A DNA stretch of 64,000 nt. It comes from Varroa destructor (taxonomy: Eukaryota; Arthropoda; Arachnida; Mesostigmata; Varroidae). The position numbers and the translations under genes were made by a program. The stretch spans positions 25,552,757 through 25,616,756 of the forward strand of contig NW_019211458.1 in assembly GCF_002443255.2 (NCBI RefSeq), read 5' to 3'. This document shows, piece by piece, positions 33,035 through 44,594 of the stretch; position 1 is the first letter of the stretch, and every line of letters starts with the position of its first letter. The notes below the pieces were generated by a model that searched no databases, was not told the origin of the DNA, and saw nothing but the letters and a program-made list of their open reading frames with translations.

Positions 33035-34277
33035 ACCTGAACATGGAAATACTGACTAAGGATCACTGCGACAAGCAAACAAGACAGACTGAATGATCTG
33101 CTGTCGCCAAAAGTAACCGTCTTATACTGTGGCAGATCTGGAAGCGATGGGTTATGCCGAATGTATAACATAAATAAACATAGTTAAACATAAATAAAAT
33201 ATAGTTTTCTTTGCATAAGTTATTGAGGCCGTTGATTTTTTTCGCGATGATAATTTTATGATATATGATCCCCTTCCGGGGAAAAATACTTTTATGTTGC
33301 GCTGTCAACATCGGATCTCCTCCTTTTTGTGTGCCATATTACTAATGCCCTTTTAAAAGTTCTAGTTGTAAGCTAATCTATTCAAGAAACATCGAGGTGT
33401 CCTATCTAAGATTGGAATACGACAAGACTTTCGCGTTAGTATGTATAAGCCTGCTGTTTAGCCCTCTGCGTTACTTTGTGGAGTAATCTTTGAGATGGGT
33501 CACTTCTGTGGACGAAACTGGACTCAGTCAGACTCTTCGTGGCGTCTATTCTGTGTAATGTATTTCTGCACCACATTTTTAGCAGGCTCTCGTTTGGACC
33601 TCGAAGCATCTCTGCTGCCTCATTGGACATAGCTCACTCCTACAGCCATCGGATGGACTGTGACAGTGTCCTATTTTTGAGTGGACAAGCAACGTGAAAA
33701 CTCTGCCGTGCGTCTTCTGGGAGATTTCCTTCCACGGTCCGTTGTGCTGTGTTGACATCTACCCAAGACCCTTATTACATATAATAACGTGAAAACAATA
33801 TCCGTATGTTAACAGCGATGCTAGTGAGTTTAGTTCCCTGCGTATTTTGTGTGCCGGTACTTTTCCAAAGTAGTAGCTATTCTTGCCTGGTAGAGAGGAT
33901 AGACGTGGTATTTAGTAATACATTATACTGTTTAACACTGAATAAGTACTGCACTAATAAGATATAAGTTACAGTATGAGATGCAGTGCATGGATAGATT
34001 AACGATCAGTAGCTAGAAAGGATCTTGGTCACGTCTCTTTGATTCGCTGCTACCCTATGCTATTAATATAAGCGATAAGATCTCAAAGCAAAATCGTGCA
34101 ACATCTACTGTATGAAAAAGTAAATGCATAATAAAACGAAAATAGCCTGTGTAAGATGTATGTTGAAACGTTGAAGTTATATGGAATCGCAAAAATAGAC
34201 TTCTAAGCGCTGTTTCAGAGGACTTTTCGAAGTCTAAATTCAGTTGCTTGGCAGGCAAGAAGGAGGGAACAACTCAC
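33035..34277. other. AT-rich gap, no gene seen
   Basis: Minus-strand frames of 64-82 codons (33063-33311, 33436-33630, 34055-34258) have no start context or splice support. Confidence 0.45.
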
Positions 34278-34312
34278 CTAAAGTCTTGCTGCTTTCTGCT
34301 GTTGCTCGCCAT
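34278..34312 (-). CDS. Possible minus-strand first coding exon
   Basis: An ATG at 34312 (G at +4) begins a hydrophilic 11-codon stretch (MASNSRKQQDF) and then meets TAG|GTGAGT, a strong donor, at 34277. The layout fits a short first coding exon. No second exon was found, so it may be coincidence. Confidence 0.18.
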
Positions 34313-36702
34313 ATACAAAAAGTAAAATTCGAAAAATCGGGAACGCTACAATCAGCGCTGGTAAGCAGACGAACATCTCGTATGTCTGACTTGTTCGTTA
34401 AGTTCGTAGATTAGCCGCGTGGCAAATAGGCCCCGTCCATTCTCAGCCACGAGTAACTAGTTCGCTACCACGAAGCACTCCTGTTTCGGAGGAGTTCTTT
34501 CAGGAGCTGTAGGTATATGTAGAGCAGGTGAGCTAAAAAAAATAATTCGTCTATTAATAGCGCTTTGATCTGTTCATGGCTTAGCAGGGGACAACCTCTT
34601 ATCAATGGAGACAGTATAAATTGAGTCGTCGCTGGTTCATAACGCTGCCCATAACTTGCTTGGAAGTGAGTCATGCAGTAAAGGAAATTATCATATAACA
34701 AAAAAAAATAGCATAATAGAAACGAAGCTCATCTTTAGTGTCTCTCACGGGTGACCGTATCAAACTGGGCAGCTTTGGTGCGAAGGTACCGTATTATATA
34801 CACGTTTCTTAGTGAGTGTGATGCTAATATGGTGAAACACTAACATCTAACTGAACCACCGTTGGTGTTGTCATTGAGGTCATTCGTGTCTATGGTGTAG
34901 ACCCCAGTTGAAACGCTCTGGGTTTCCCTTTGAAAAGCTTTATCTAACATTCATGTGCCATAGTATGCATAAAGTTTATTTAGACGTTTTTCTTAGCCTG
35001 TTCGTTTACTGCACCCACTATAGAGGGAAATAGGCACATTAAATCAACAGAAGTATTCGACTATTGACTAGACGTTTTGGTTTTGCGTAGAAAGAGTTAC
35101 GGTAATGAAGCGTAGGTGAAGTAGCTGCCAATCGTTTTCTGTTCGCAGTTATCTACAACGGTCAACGTGATACACATAATGACTCTAAATATTTCGTTCC
35201 TAATGTCTTCTAGGTTTCTAAACATTTCAAGTAGGTCGTATTACGGTGTCCCTGTTATGGTGGCTTACCTAGTAAACTTTGAAACACATAAGGTGGCCAG
35301 GGATTGAAGTTTGGCGTAGAGATTTTTTGTTTAGTACTGGCAATCAGCTATCTGAAACAGCGGTAAAAGCACAAAACATCCATCTTTTTTAAACCTATAG
35401 CTATTTTTAATGTGTAAACAAGTCCTTAAAAATTTGGTATTTTACTAGAAAGCCTAAACGGGGTGGGTGTTGCTGGACTTATCCGGAGTTTCTTTAACAA
35501 AGCCATAACGCTGCGTGGCAATCATATGCCATAGTAATTATCTGTCATTGCTGAGATTTGGACCTGTGGTAATCGCATGTTGACAGTTATCAACGCAGCA
35601 CACTCGAAGAAATATGCATTAGCCTTCCAAACCATGCCACCCCCCCATAGTCGAAATATTTATTCATAGTGTTCTGTTGTATAGGTCCATCAAACTTTTG
35701 TCGTCCACTTTCCTCGGAAAGCTACGTGGGCAAAAATACACGATAATCCGATAAGAAATCTTATAAATCTAATTATAATAAGCTTGAACGACATTCAACT
35801 GCAACCAATTTCACACATTCGTGCAGAGCGATTTTCCGTTTCCTCTAGCTAGGTTTTGAATGTAGCCCAATGGAGTGAAATGAAGGGTAATCAATGAAGG
35901 CAGACCTCAACAGAATGATGGTACTTGACGTATAGGTACGTCAGATCCACATGGTGCCAGCAGCACAGGCGTAATTCCTCGTTCATCTTCTATCTCTGTC
36001 TGCATTAGTTAACTAACGGCGACTTAATGAAGTCATCACCTCTTCAACCCTGTGCCTTCACGCGTCAGGCGTCAACATGTTACCTCGCACCTGTGCAACA
36101 CATCATCATATTTAACTAATAACCGTCTGTTATGCTCTCGGAACCATTTAGTTTTCCCGCGTCTCTGTTTCTTCCACCTGTTTCTCGACAAACTGCGAGT
36201 GTCTGCTCGCATAATAAAATGACAGGGCAGAACTCGCGAAGTCGATTCGTGAAGGAACACGTAGCCGGGAACCGGATGGAGAGCACATGAAAACGTCTTC
36301 CTATTGTATCAGCAATATCCCGAACAGAAGTCTTTTATGGTTAAAATTGAATTCCGGTTTGGTCTTGCTTAAGCATATTACGATATATGAACGTACAACT
36401 TAAGGAAGTTTTTTCGGCAACTGTTAATCCTAGAACCACTGTTCTGCGAAAGTAAATTGAACAATGTAAGTTGACAATTGCTTGATCTGCAGAATTGCTT
36501 CTCATCATAACTACAGCTTTTGAGCAAGAGGTTATTCAAAGCGCTTTCTTATGCAGCAGTCCATAAAATTGAGATAACAATGGTACTGCATATTCTAGGC
36601 CGTAAGTTTTTAATAATTAAAATGATCTATGTTCATTTGAAACAAGAAAAAGACCACTATGGTGGAGATCAAAAGCTTCAGCTATATATTCGGGACGCTG
36701 CT
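34313..36702. other. AT-rich 2.4-kb gap
   Basis: Nothing supportable. It contains AT-rich DNA with a C7 run near 35640 and an unassigned minus-strand frame at 36072-36260. Confidence 0.5.
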
Positions 36703-36719
36703 TATATATATATATATAT
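36703..36719. repeat. Short (TA)n array
   Basis: Seventeen bases of alternating TA, at the edge of a larger ATAT-rich region. Confidence 0.85.
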
Positions 36720-36738
36720 GTTTCTATGCATTAATAAG

Positions 36739-36797
36739 GGCAGATAGCTACGATCCTACTGGCATAAAGGAAGCGAAACAAATGAACCCTGATAAGG
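36739..36797 (+). CDS. Possible start-codon exon with optimal donor
   Basis: AAGG|GTAAGT at 36798 is an optimal 5' splice site. The bases before it carry an ATG at 36782 giving MNPDK plus one base (phase 1). An acceptor-like TTCTATGCATTAATAAG ends near 36738. Coding content is too short to judge. Confidence 0.15.
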
Positions 36798-37146
36798 GTA
36801 AGTTACTGAATGAGCAGTGAGACCGCCGAACTGTTCAGTCCGCCGTGCGATACAGCATTACAATTCTAACGGCTATACGCTGCATTAACCTCTTTTACAA
36901 TAACAAATTTATATTCTCTCCTGGTTTACTAGTAATGCAGGCAATAATGTAATAAAGAAACCCAAAGTATCCTACCACTTCCTGTCAAGGTTAACTATCC
37001 TCAGACACAGAGACTCAGAGGCAAAGCAGAGCGCCAAGAGCGACAGTTGAACACTCTTAATGGATTAGTTAACATAGGTCTTCTTCCGTATAACAGATGC
37101 AGCGGGCGGAAAACCTACTGAATCACCGCTTGACCTCATATAGTCG
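36798..37146. other. Gap entering a GC-rich island
   Basis: AT-rich, then GC-richer from about 36990. Nothing coding seen. Confidence 0.4.
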
Positions 37147-37149
37147 TTG

Positions 37150-37563
37150 ATGCTGGGTGGGCAGTCTAAGACCTGCGATGGATCGAGCGAGACAAAGTGT
37201 CGCTGGAGGCCAGCGAGGTGGCAGCAAAAAGAAGAAAGGACTTATAATGTGGCAAATGATGGAGCCAAAGCTAACGCCAACGACGCCAGCCCCGAAAACT
37301 TATTTGGCGGACAAAGTCCGATGGTAAACGTCGCCGGGCGCTGCCTTTGGCATTGGTGGGGGGTTGTTTCTGCCGCCACTATGCAATGTGTCATTGGGCC
37401 GCAGTGGCCGTTGCCATTTGCCCCTGCGTCCCCACGCGTTCGGCGTCTTGTGTTTTACATCTTTCTCGTTTTCATTTTTCTTGTATTACTAGACTCTATG
37501 TGTACGACATCGCTAGCTATGTCTTTCGGTATGCTACCGCTTCATTGCCTCCGCCGTGTCTGA
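37150..37563 (+). CDS. Possible 137-residue ORF with one membrane segment
   Basis: An ATG at 37150 opens a frame to TGA at 37561-37563. The N-terminal half is polar (Lys/Asn/Ala/Asp). A strongly hydrophobic run near residues 100-115 (motif FYIFLVFIFLVLLD) would be a membrane span. That run is encoded by a pyrimidine-rich tract that is also an excellent splice acceptor ending at 37492, so the hydrophobicity may be an artefact of the tract. No family is recognised. Confidence 0.18.
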   Translation: MLGGQSKTCDGSSETKCRWRPARWQQKEERTYNVANDGAKANANDASPENLFGGQSPMVNVAGRCLWHWWGVVSAATMQCVIGPQWPLPFAPASPRVRRLVFYIFLVFIFLVLLDSMCTTSLAMSFGMLPLHCLRRV

Positions 37564-37691
37564 GCAGTCTGTCGGACGTTCGTGAAGGAAAGCGAGCCTG
37601 GCCAGGAAGAAAAAGAAAGGCCACACATGGTCAGCTTGTGCGAGCGCAAACAGCCAGAGTCACAGGACGGCTTCCACTTCTCGCAATAGCG
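37493..37691 (+). CDS. Candidate internal exon, basic, 199 nt
   Basis: It is bounded by a very strong acceptor (about 40 bases pyrimidine-rich ending TTACTAG at 37492) and a good donor (GCG|GTAACT at 37692). One frame is open throughout. It starts with an aromatic stretch (LYVYDIASYVFRYA), then becomes Arg/Lys-rich (motif GRKRKATHGQ). It competes with the ORF at 37150-37563, which reads through the acceptor. Flanking exons were not found and the product is unassigned. Confidence 0.25.
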
Positions 37692-37756
37692 GTAACTGGC
37701 CGTAGCGGTAGCTGAATAGTTGTGGGGTGGGCAACAGAAGTTGTCGACGAAAGGGG

Positions 37757-37764
37757 TATATAAG
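37757..37764 (+). promoter_or_regulatory. TATA box (TATATAAG)
   Basis: GGGGTATATAAG is a consensus metazoan TATA box with a GC-rich 5' flank, inside a CpG-containing island. Transcription would be expected to start about 30 bases downstream, near 37790, just before an ATG pair at 37794/37800 and upstream of the possible coding exon at 38033. I see no clear initiator motif. Confidence 0.35.
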
Positions 37765-37793
37765 TGAGAAAATAAAGAGAGACGAAAAAACAG

Positions 37794-37952
37794 ATGGAGA
37801 TGGCGAAACGAGGAGACGAAACGAGCAATGGCAAAGTCTTTATTTATGGGACGACGCAGCACGACTCCGGGGATAAATGGAGCTTCTTCTTCCTCGTTTT
37901 TCGAGCTTTATCGCTCTCTACCAGAAGAACGGAGAAACGAGGGAGTTTTTAG
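37794..37952 (+). CDS. Possible 52-residue ORF just downstream of TATA box
   Basis: ATG at 37794, or better ATG at 37800 with G at -3 and +4, opens a frame to TAG 37950-37952. The start is polar (MEMAKRGDETSNGK), there is a short hydrophobic stretch (FFFLVF) in the middle, and the tail is basic. It is only about 30 bases from the TATA box, so the first ATG may be too close to the start site, and it may instead act as an upstream ORF of the exon at 38033. Confidence 0.2.
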   Translation: MEMAKRGDETSNGKVFIYGTTQHDSGDKWSFFFLVFRALSLSTRRTEKRGSF

Positions 37953-38032
37953 CGGGGTAGGGGTGCCACAAAAAATGACGACAGCTCTAAAGCCGCGATA
38001 AAACCGCCTGCTCTGTGGCTGATGTTCTGACG

Positions 38033-38091
38033 ATGTCATCGTGCACCAGCGAACAACAGCAGTGGGCAGTTTTGCCTCGCTCGCAAGAGGC
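38033..38091 (+). CDS. Possible first coding exon before GTAAGT
   Basis: The ATG at 38033 has A at -3. It opens a Gln/Ser-rich stretch (MSSCTSEQQQWAVLPRSQEA) that meets GC|GTAAGT at 38092. With the TATA box 270 bases upstream, this resembles a normal first coding exon. The -1 base of the donor is C, which is not ideal, and no second exon was found. Confidence 0.22.
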
Positions 38092-39283
38092 GTAAGTTAA
38101 CCTGAACGCTGTTACAGACGCGGCCGCTACCGCCACAAAGCGACGAGACCTGCGTCTTTCTGTCGACTTGACGACTCAGACGGGATGAACGATGATGTTG
38201 ACTACGACCGAGAGAACTGAACTGGATATCGTCATCTGTATAATCATACATTTTTCATATAATCATGTAATCGTTCGCCTTGTTGATTGGCTATGTGGAT
38301 TTAAGCTGAACTTTTGACTGTAGTAAAATGGAACCGGAATAATCTTCTTAAGGTTTAAGGAAAACGTGAAGGTTGAGAGGACTGGTTCTTGATCGGTATG
38401 CGAGTATCCGTTAACATGTTCATATGCTACGCGTTATAGGCCCGGTCATTAGTTTTTAGTATTGAACAATTAACGCTAAGTGCAGTCGATGAATAACAGG
38501 GAAATAAATGCTTGAGTTCAACTTTTACTCAGTGAAGCAACTATAACTTCAAAACGCCTGGCATTATGTGATTAATTTTTCATATCAATAACTCTTTCCG
38601 GATTCAGAGTAGAAAACCCGTCTTTTTACGTGTTCCCTATATGCCATGTAGATTGTACATAGAGAGCTTAGACGTATCTGCATAACTTCCCATATGGAAA
38701 AAATTACATTTCGTTACTTTTATGCTTATCTATTTAAAATAGGCTTCATCCTGGTATCAAGGTATGTATTGTACTGGTCAATGCGCAAACACTGAACAAC
38801 GGTATTGCAAAGAAATTTCAACAAAAATACGCATAGTAGCTGAAATTGTGGGTATAGCTAAACGGGCTCCAACGCTGGGTCAAATATAACATCGAAAGCA
38901 CTCAGAGCGATAATTTACAAGAAGAACCTTTTCCGGTCGTAGCAAGGGGTAGGGAGAACAGGGACAGTGAGACACGCGGCCAGAAAATCCATAACGGAGA
39001 AGATAGCGGAAAACCTAGGGAGACATTTCTGAGCGAACACAGCGTGCGTATCAGGTCGTCGTAGTGTACCTAGGGGCAAAGAAAGTCGAACGAGTACACG
39101 CTGTCAAAGTGTTGCCGTAGGCGGGGCGCAGCCAAATTTTTCACCCATGAATGAAACGTCTAGCCGTTGAATGAATATACGGTTGAGGATTACCTGCCCC
39201 ATAGGGTTTAAAGTTAGATAGCAGAATCCTGAGGGGGCAAACGATGTAATAGCAACATTGCAAGATTTAGCGCTTTCTCTTTC
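38092..39283. other. Gap turning AT-rich, no gene seen
   Basis: The GC-rich island ends near 38250. A possible 19-nt exon (38743-38761, acceptor AAAATAG, donor AAG|GTATGT) is too short to support. Confidence 0.4.
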
Positions 39284-39309
39284 ATATATATATATATATA
39301 TATATATAT
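39284..39309. repeat. (AT)n microsatellite
   Basis: Twenty-six bases of alternating AT. Confidence 0.95.
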
Positions 39310-42012
39310 TATCTGCGTTGCGAACTTGATATCGCTTCCCATGTGGTTGTGGTTTAGCGTACTCGTCTTTAAGGTAGTAATGAATAATTTAAAAAAGTCG
39401 AGCTTTACATACTTAAGAAACGGCTGATTAATTCGTGTATATATCTCTTCAAACACCGTCTACCAATTGACAATTTCGATAATTTGCTATCGATCGTCTT
39501 CGAACACTTTACTAGTGCACGAAAAAAACATGGATGTACAAAATGCCATAACAAGAAAAACAGTTAAAGCAGGCTTATCCTGACTGATTAATTCTATAGA
39601 AAGTCACAGTCGATTCATTTTTTCTACCTAGTAAAGACATAGTGAAATTATTTAAGTCGTAAGAATAGCACGAGTATAAAATGATCCTCCAGCTCTTGTA
39701 CCATTTCACTCTGAGTTTGCCAGAACTGTCGGCCATTACCTTGCATTTTATATTGCCTGCCAGTCGATATTTGCAAAGGATTCAAATCGAAAAAAACATT
39801 GTAGAAGATATAAAGCACCAAATCGCCAGGCAGACCACCAGGTAGTAATGGCCGAGCCGTTTAGAATTTAGCATAGACATACGAAAGCTCTAGGCTTAGG
39901 TTAACAGGTTGTGTATGAACAGATTTCCGGTGGACAGGGTCAACGAGCTCTAACTCGCTAGATAAGTGCAGGTCAAAAAAGACAGGGTGTGAAGAGAGAT
40001 AATCGGTAATGTTTGGGAAGAATAAGATGGTGAGGCGATTCATTTGCAAACTCAATATCCGTAGTAGTCATGTTCCTACATGGCCAAAGCTTTGCTCCAG
40101 CAGGTTTTCATTGGCACATTTCTCCTAGCGTAGATTTTTTCCTTCACCCTCTACCTTCCAAGCTGTTTGAACTTCACCATATGTTACGTCTCGAACCGAC
40201 TACGCTTTTTTGGCCTGGTTCAACCACATAGGAGCCGCACCTCGTCGCAGCACGCGAAAGAATGGCCGCTTTACACTGTCATATTGGTGTATCGTGTCGT
40301 CTCTATATCACAGATCCGTTGTTGTGCCTCTCTACCATGTATACGTGTAAATTGCGTCCACGAGTATTTCTGTCAATGTTTCCATTATTTTTCTCTTTGA
40401 TCGCATATATAATTGTGCCTGTGTGTAAGGATGCAGGCACGTATCGTACGGATAACCCACAGATGCATAACGTCCGCTAGTCAATATATAACTCGTTAGG
40501 ACGCTTGCTGCTTTGAAGTTATATTTCGCGCTTTCTTTTATTCGCGTTCGATCTGTCCATTTGTCTGTCTCATTCATTTTCTTCAGTCTTTCGATTTCCC
40601 TTTTTCATCTCTTTACTGGTTCTCTATTGCCTCTAAGCTGGGTTGCTGCACCCCTTACCGCCACTGTTGCTACCGCCATTGTAAAATATCTCGACCGGTA
40701 AAATCGAGCAGTGCCGACCATTGGACGGAAACAGCCGTTGTTTTCCTCTTTAACAAGGGACTCGCTACCACCACTAGTCTCAGCGGTGCTCCTCCTCCTT
40801 TGCCGGCCATTGCAAAAGGAGAAGCAATGAGTTGTTGAAAATGAAGTAATCAAGGAAAGCTGCATTTCGGCGCAGTTTCCCCCGAAAAATAACCCCTATG
40901 TGGTCCGGCTTTTGCCTGGTATCCGCTTGCCTGCTTTCCCTGTTTTAAACAAGACCCCAAATCTAAACCAGTTTTCAATACAGTCCTTCCTATTATTCCA
41001 CAATCGAAAGCCCCGCAACTTCTTTTCAATTTTTCCTTCTATTGCTCTACGCTGAAACCATTGCTCCTTTTTCGCACTCTCTCTGTTTTGGTCACCTGCT
41101 TTTACTTCTTCTTATTTTTCGTCCTGCATTTGTTTCCCGCATTTCTTGTCGTACCTACTGCCCTTTTCTCTGTATTCTAATTCGCCTACTTTTCGGTAAT
41201 TTAAATTTTCGGGCCAGCGGATAGACACCAGAGAAGGAGTGCTGCATTAGGAGCCTTTCAGACCCCACGGAATGTGTCTGAGTGAGTTCCATGGAGATTT
41301 AGAGGCTCTGAACGTCCCTGCACATTTATAAGGTCTAACCTATGGTCCGCCTAATGATGATCATGATAATAATGATGGAGGTCATAGCACTTTGCGGCGG
41401 CTGCTGATGTTAGAACTGTTGTTCGTACCTGCCGTGCTGATGATAGTAATGTCCCTATAGCTACTACATCGCCAAGACCACCAATGGTTTCATTAGTTAT
41501 GTGGCTATAGCAGTTGGAGCAGCACTTTGTAAGCAGCATACTACCACGTATCGTAGGGATAGTAGCTGGCCGCCTTCTCCTCCTCTTCATAGCGAAGGTA
41601 TCGGGGGCGTCGGGAAGTGAGGAATAAAGGAAATGACGATTGCAATGGGAAGCCTCGCGAAAGCAGGAAAAGTAGAAAAAGAACAACGAAAGTGTAATAG
41701 CGTCGCCACAGTTCGTTCCCCCCTTCAGACACCCGAACCCTATTGGTAATAACACTCGTGCTGCTCAACCACGAGTTATCGAAGCCGTCGAAGCCAGCGC
41801 TAGTCGGCCAAATAGTAGAAGCCGTTGAAACGAAGGCACAAATGTCCTAGCACGAACAAACGGAATTTGATCATCAAAAGGCCTTGCCGTTTATGTTCCA
41901 AATCCTTGCGTTTAGACGAGGATGAAAGACGAAGAAGTCTGGTGGGAGAGAAGGAACGTGAAGGAAAAACGTGTGAAGATGAAACGAGCGCGGAGATTTT
42001 CGAGAAAAGTTT
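39310..42012. other. Gap: AT-rich to 40.1 kb, then a pyrimidine-rich GC island
   Basis: From 40.1 kb the plus strand is rich in CTTC/TTCC strings, so minus-strand frames are Glu/Arg/Lys-rich and plus-strand frames Ser/Phe/Leu-rich. The longest is minus 41351-41755, 134 codons with a His-rich end coded by ATGATG repeats near 41355-41380. No start or splice support favours any of them. Confidence 0.4.
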
Positions 42013-42014
42013 GA

Positions 42015-42236
42015 AGCAGATCAGGATTTCGGCCATTCGGTGGTTTGTTTCAACCGTTAAGGCCCTCTATAGAACAAGGCCTCGGCCAAGAAATTGGGCC
42101 GAGCTTGAAGCATCCACCACCGCTGCCTCCAAACATGGTCGTAGTGGTAAAGGAATGCAGAGCTGTGTTTGGGGAGGCTAAAGGGACCTTTCTAGAAACC
42201 GCAACGACGTTCGCAGTAACAGCAGCACAAGGTTGA
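42015..42236 (+). CDS. Possible exon with proline-rich motif
   Basis: The frame is open from just after a TGA near 42013 to TGA 42234-42236. It includes a proline-rich stretch (KHPPPLPPNM), the kind of sequence bound by SH3 or WW domains. There is a fair acceptor ending at 42021 (GAAGCAG) and a fair donor inside (GTG|GTAAAG). Another plus-strand frame (41825-42181, Glu/Arg-rich) and a minus-strand frame (42050-42241) overlap it. Unassigned. Confidence 0.18.
   Translation, partial: SRSGFRPFGGLFQPLRPSIEQGLGQEIGPSLKHPPPLPPNMVVVVKECRAVFGEAKGTFLETATTFAVTAAQG
42081..42103. repeat. 9-bp GC-rich hairpin with GAAA tetraloop
   Basis: CTCGGCCAA (42081-42089) pairs with TTGGGCCGAG (42094-42103) with one bulged G, closing a GAAA loop. 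GAAA belongs to the stable GNRA loop class in RNA. Confidence 0.55.
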
Positions 42237-43153
42237 TTCACTCCATGGGGACCTAGGACCTTCCATTTTCCCTTGCTATTGCCTTCTCCAGAGAAACAGT
42301 GTTAGTGGCGTAGCATACTTCTCTTCCCCGGACAAGGGCAATACTCAACCCCGCTTTAAACCGACCAACCGACCAGGTTACGCCGCTTACTGGCAGGCGA
42401 TGATTATTCAAAATACTGCGGCCTGTTCTGCCGTTCGTTTGCCCCTGGTTAGTTGCTGTTGCGGTAATGGCGATCAAGGAGATGATAATGACTTTAGTCT
42501 GCAGGGCGATGATAGCGCTAGCTAAAAAGCAGCGAGAAGACGAGAAGGAACAAAAGTAATAGTGAAAGTTGGAAATAGAAACAAACTACCATTTGCTGTC
42601 GTAGTACGATGCGTGAACCAGGGAACAGGCGAAAAGACAGACGAGAATCGGGAAGGTTCTATTGAAGGCAATAAGTGACTCGGCCCAGAAGGCTGGTACA
42701 AACTCTGTGTAAAACTTCATCCATTCCTACGCATCTTATCTATATACATGATATGCAGTGGGTGGCAAGTGTTAATAGTGGCATTTTACATAATACATTT
42801 ACATTTTAATTCAGTGAGATGTCTTTTGACTATAGGTGGAAAGTTATAACTTTCTGTGTTTGCGCAATTAGGATTCTATGTTATAGTATGGAATTTTTGA
42901 AAATGTGCATTCACGTGATTAAAAAACACAATAAATATTTTCTTAATGGGTATCGACCTTTGCATATTCAAACTGGTGCGCCTGACCTAAACTAGATGTT
43001 TCAAGTTTTACACCTAACACCACCAGAGCTGATGCGGCTCACAGTGCAATACAAAGAAGTCCTATTCAACTCAGTTTAATGTTTTGTTTTATTAAATTCC
43101 TACACTTTCTTACAGAATTCAGTGACATATTAATTAGTAATTTAGATAGAGCT
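42237..43153. other. Gap, GC-richer then AT-rich, no gene seen
   Basis: A minus-strand frame (42253-42477, 74 codons) lacks support. The remainder is AT-rich. Confidence 0.45.
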
Positions 43154-43190
43154 CTTGCTTGCTTGCTTGTTTGTTTGTTTAGTTTGTTTA
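43154..43190. repeat. (CTTG)n to (TTTG)n tetranucleotide array
   Basis: Three CTTG units grade into several TTTG units, then an interrupted copy. Confidence 0.85.
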
Positions 43191-44100
43191 AACGGTATTT
43201 CCACCCCGGTGGATGCGAACAATGAACAAAGCCAATCATTTGTAGAAGATAAGCTATCGCAGTGCTGATGTAAAGCATTATTTTATGCTCTAGCTTTATT
43301 TACTAACGAATAGTAGTAATAAAAAAATGTTTGACAAATTCGTTCTGTAATGAAAGGTTACACCAATCAACAGAACAGTTACAGCTGGGTTGTACTCTTC
43401 AAAAAGAAACCTACAAGTTCTTAAGGTTGGGCAAACTTGTTGCGCCACCCAATGTCAGGACCGTATTATATGCTTTGCCAGAAAACGGACCCAACTGAAT
43501 CGAAACGCCAGGATTGATGGCGGGCGATGATAATAGTGGACAACATAATCAAAAGCAGTAACACTTTTCACAAAAAGCGATGTGAAGACAGTCCCTGCAG
43601 AAAAAACTGATTACGTTGAAGATAGCAACAGCTGTCTGGTAATAGGCTGGATCCGAAGTACAAAAGTGTACAGCGTTCAACTAATTAATATTTGTATCCT
43701 GTATAGCTTCAGGGTTCGCCTGAGCTTCTGTGCGAGCTTCCACCAAAAAGAAGCATTCCCTGTTCGTATAATAATGTAGTAATCCATAAGCTGACCTTGA
43801 CAAGAGGCGCACGACTCGTAAGACGCCAGAGAAAATCTCAGGCTCCCAGACCACTAATAGAGCACCGTTTTAATGGTGTTCCTAGCTCCAATTACGGCGC
43901 CCACGAACCGTAGATTATAAACAGTAATGATGGTCATAACAGTCATAAAAACAGAAAGTCGCAATCGAAGACATTTAGCGTGTAATGAGACGAAGATTAC
44001 AAATATGCACCTATGTACTGTATGCTATACATGAAGCTAGCTACTAAATCAATTTGGTAGTGCGCTCTCTATATCGCCGCTTCCATTGGTTACATCGTAG
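43191..44100. other. Gap ending in a fair acceptor
   Basis: AT-rich to about 43950. A plus-strand frame at 43582-43779 starts with ATG but has no strong context. The gap ends with a pyrimidine-containing tract and CGTAG at 44100. Confidence 0.4.
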
Positions 44101-44233
44101 TTCAGGACGGATGCCAGCTTCATCTAGGACCAAGAAGCCCACTCGAACACAAAAAAACTCCGTGAATTCAACCATGCGATTACTAAGACCTTATATGGCT
44201 TGTTCCAGACCGACAAGAACGTTGGTATATCTG
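44101..44233 (+). CDS. Candidate first coding exon, basic N-terminus
   Basis: An acceptor (CGCTTCCATTGGTTACATCGTAG) ends at 44100, and a strong donor (CTG|GTGAGT) follows 44233. In the one fully open frame an ATG at 44111 gives 41 codons to the donor in phase 0, starting MPASSRTKKPTRTQKNS and staying Arg/Thr-rich, with a short hydrophobic end (LVYL). It looks like a 5' UTR plus start exon. Unassigned, with no downstream exon found in phase 0. Confidence 0.27.
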
Positions 44234-44434
44234 GTGAGTGAAGCAGGCAATAACAGCAAGTGCACCGTGATGAAGGCATGATTATGATAAAGTGAGTCAA
44301 TCATTAGCGAGTGCATGCAAGCAAACGACACACGCTGTTAGTTGGAAAGGGGTAGAGGATTGCAGGGTAAAAGGACACTATTGAGGGACTACCAGGGGTG
44401 ACAATCTTTTTGACTACTTCATTGGCTGACTACG

Positions 44435-44455
44435 TAGCTAGCCAGCTAGCTAGCT
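44435..44455. repeat. AGCTAGC tandem, self-complementary
   Basis: Repeated GCTAGC units. TAGCTAGC (44435-44442) can pair with GCTAGCTA (44445-44452). Confidence 0.75.
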
Positions 44456-44574
44456 TACTGATTTCGCATAGTCTGGCGATGCAATGTCTTTTATGGACAC
44501 ACAATTGGTAGCTAGCGGAGTCTAGCATGACGCAGCTTAGTCTTTGGAGGACTGGCAGTCAACGAGAGGGTTTC

Positions 44575-44590
44575 ATGGGCCTAGGCCCAT
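44575..44590. repeat. Perfect 16-bp palindrome
   Basis: ATGGGCCTAGGCCCAT is identical to its reverse complement, with no spacer. It lies five bases upstream of the ATG at 44595. It could be a dimeric DNA-binding site or coincidence; a 16-bp perfect palindrome is expected about once per 65 kb at random. Confidence 0.8.
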
Positions 44591-44594
44591 AATT

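Noticed and set aside
41351..41755. Minus-strand frame of 134 codons with a His-rich end
   Set aside because: The His run is ATGATG-type low complexity read in reverse; no start context or splice sites; GC-rich island with overlapping frames.
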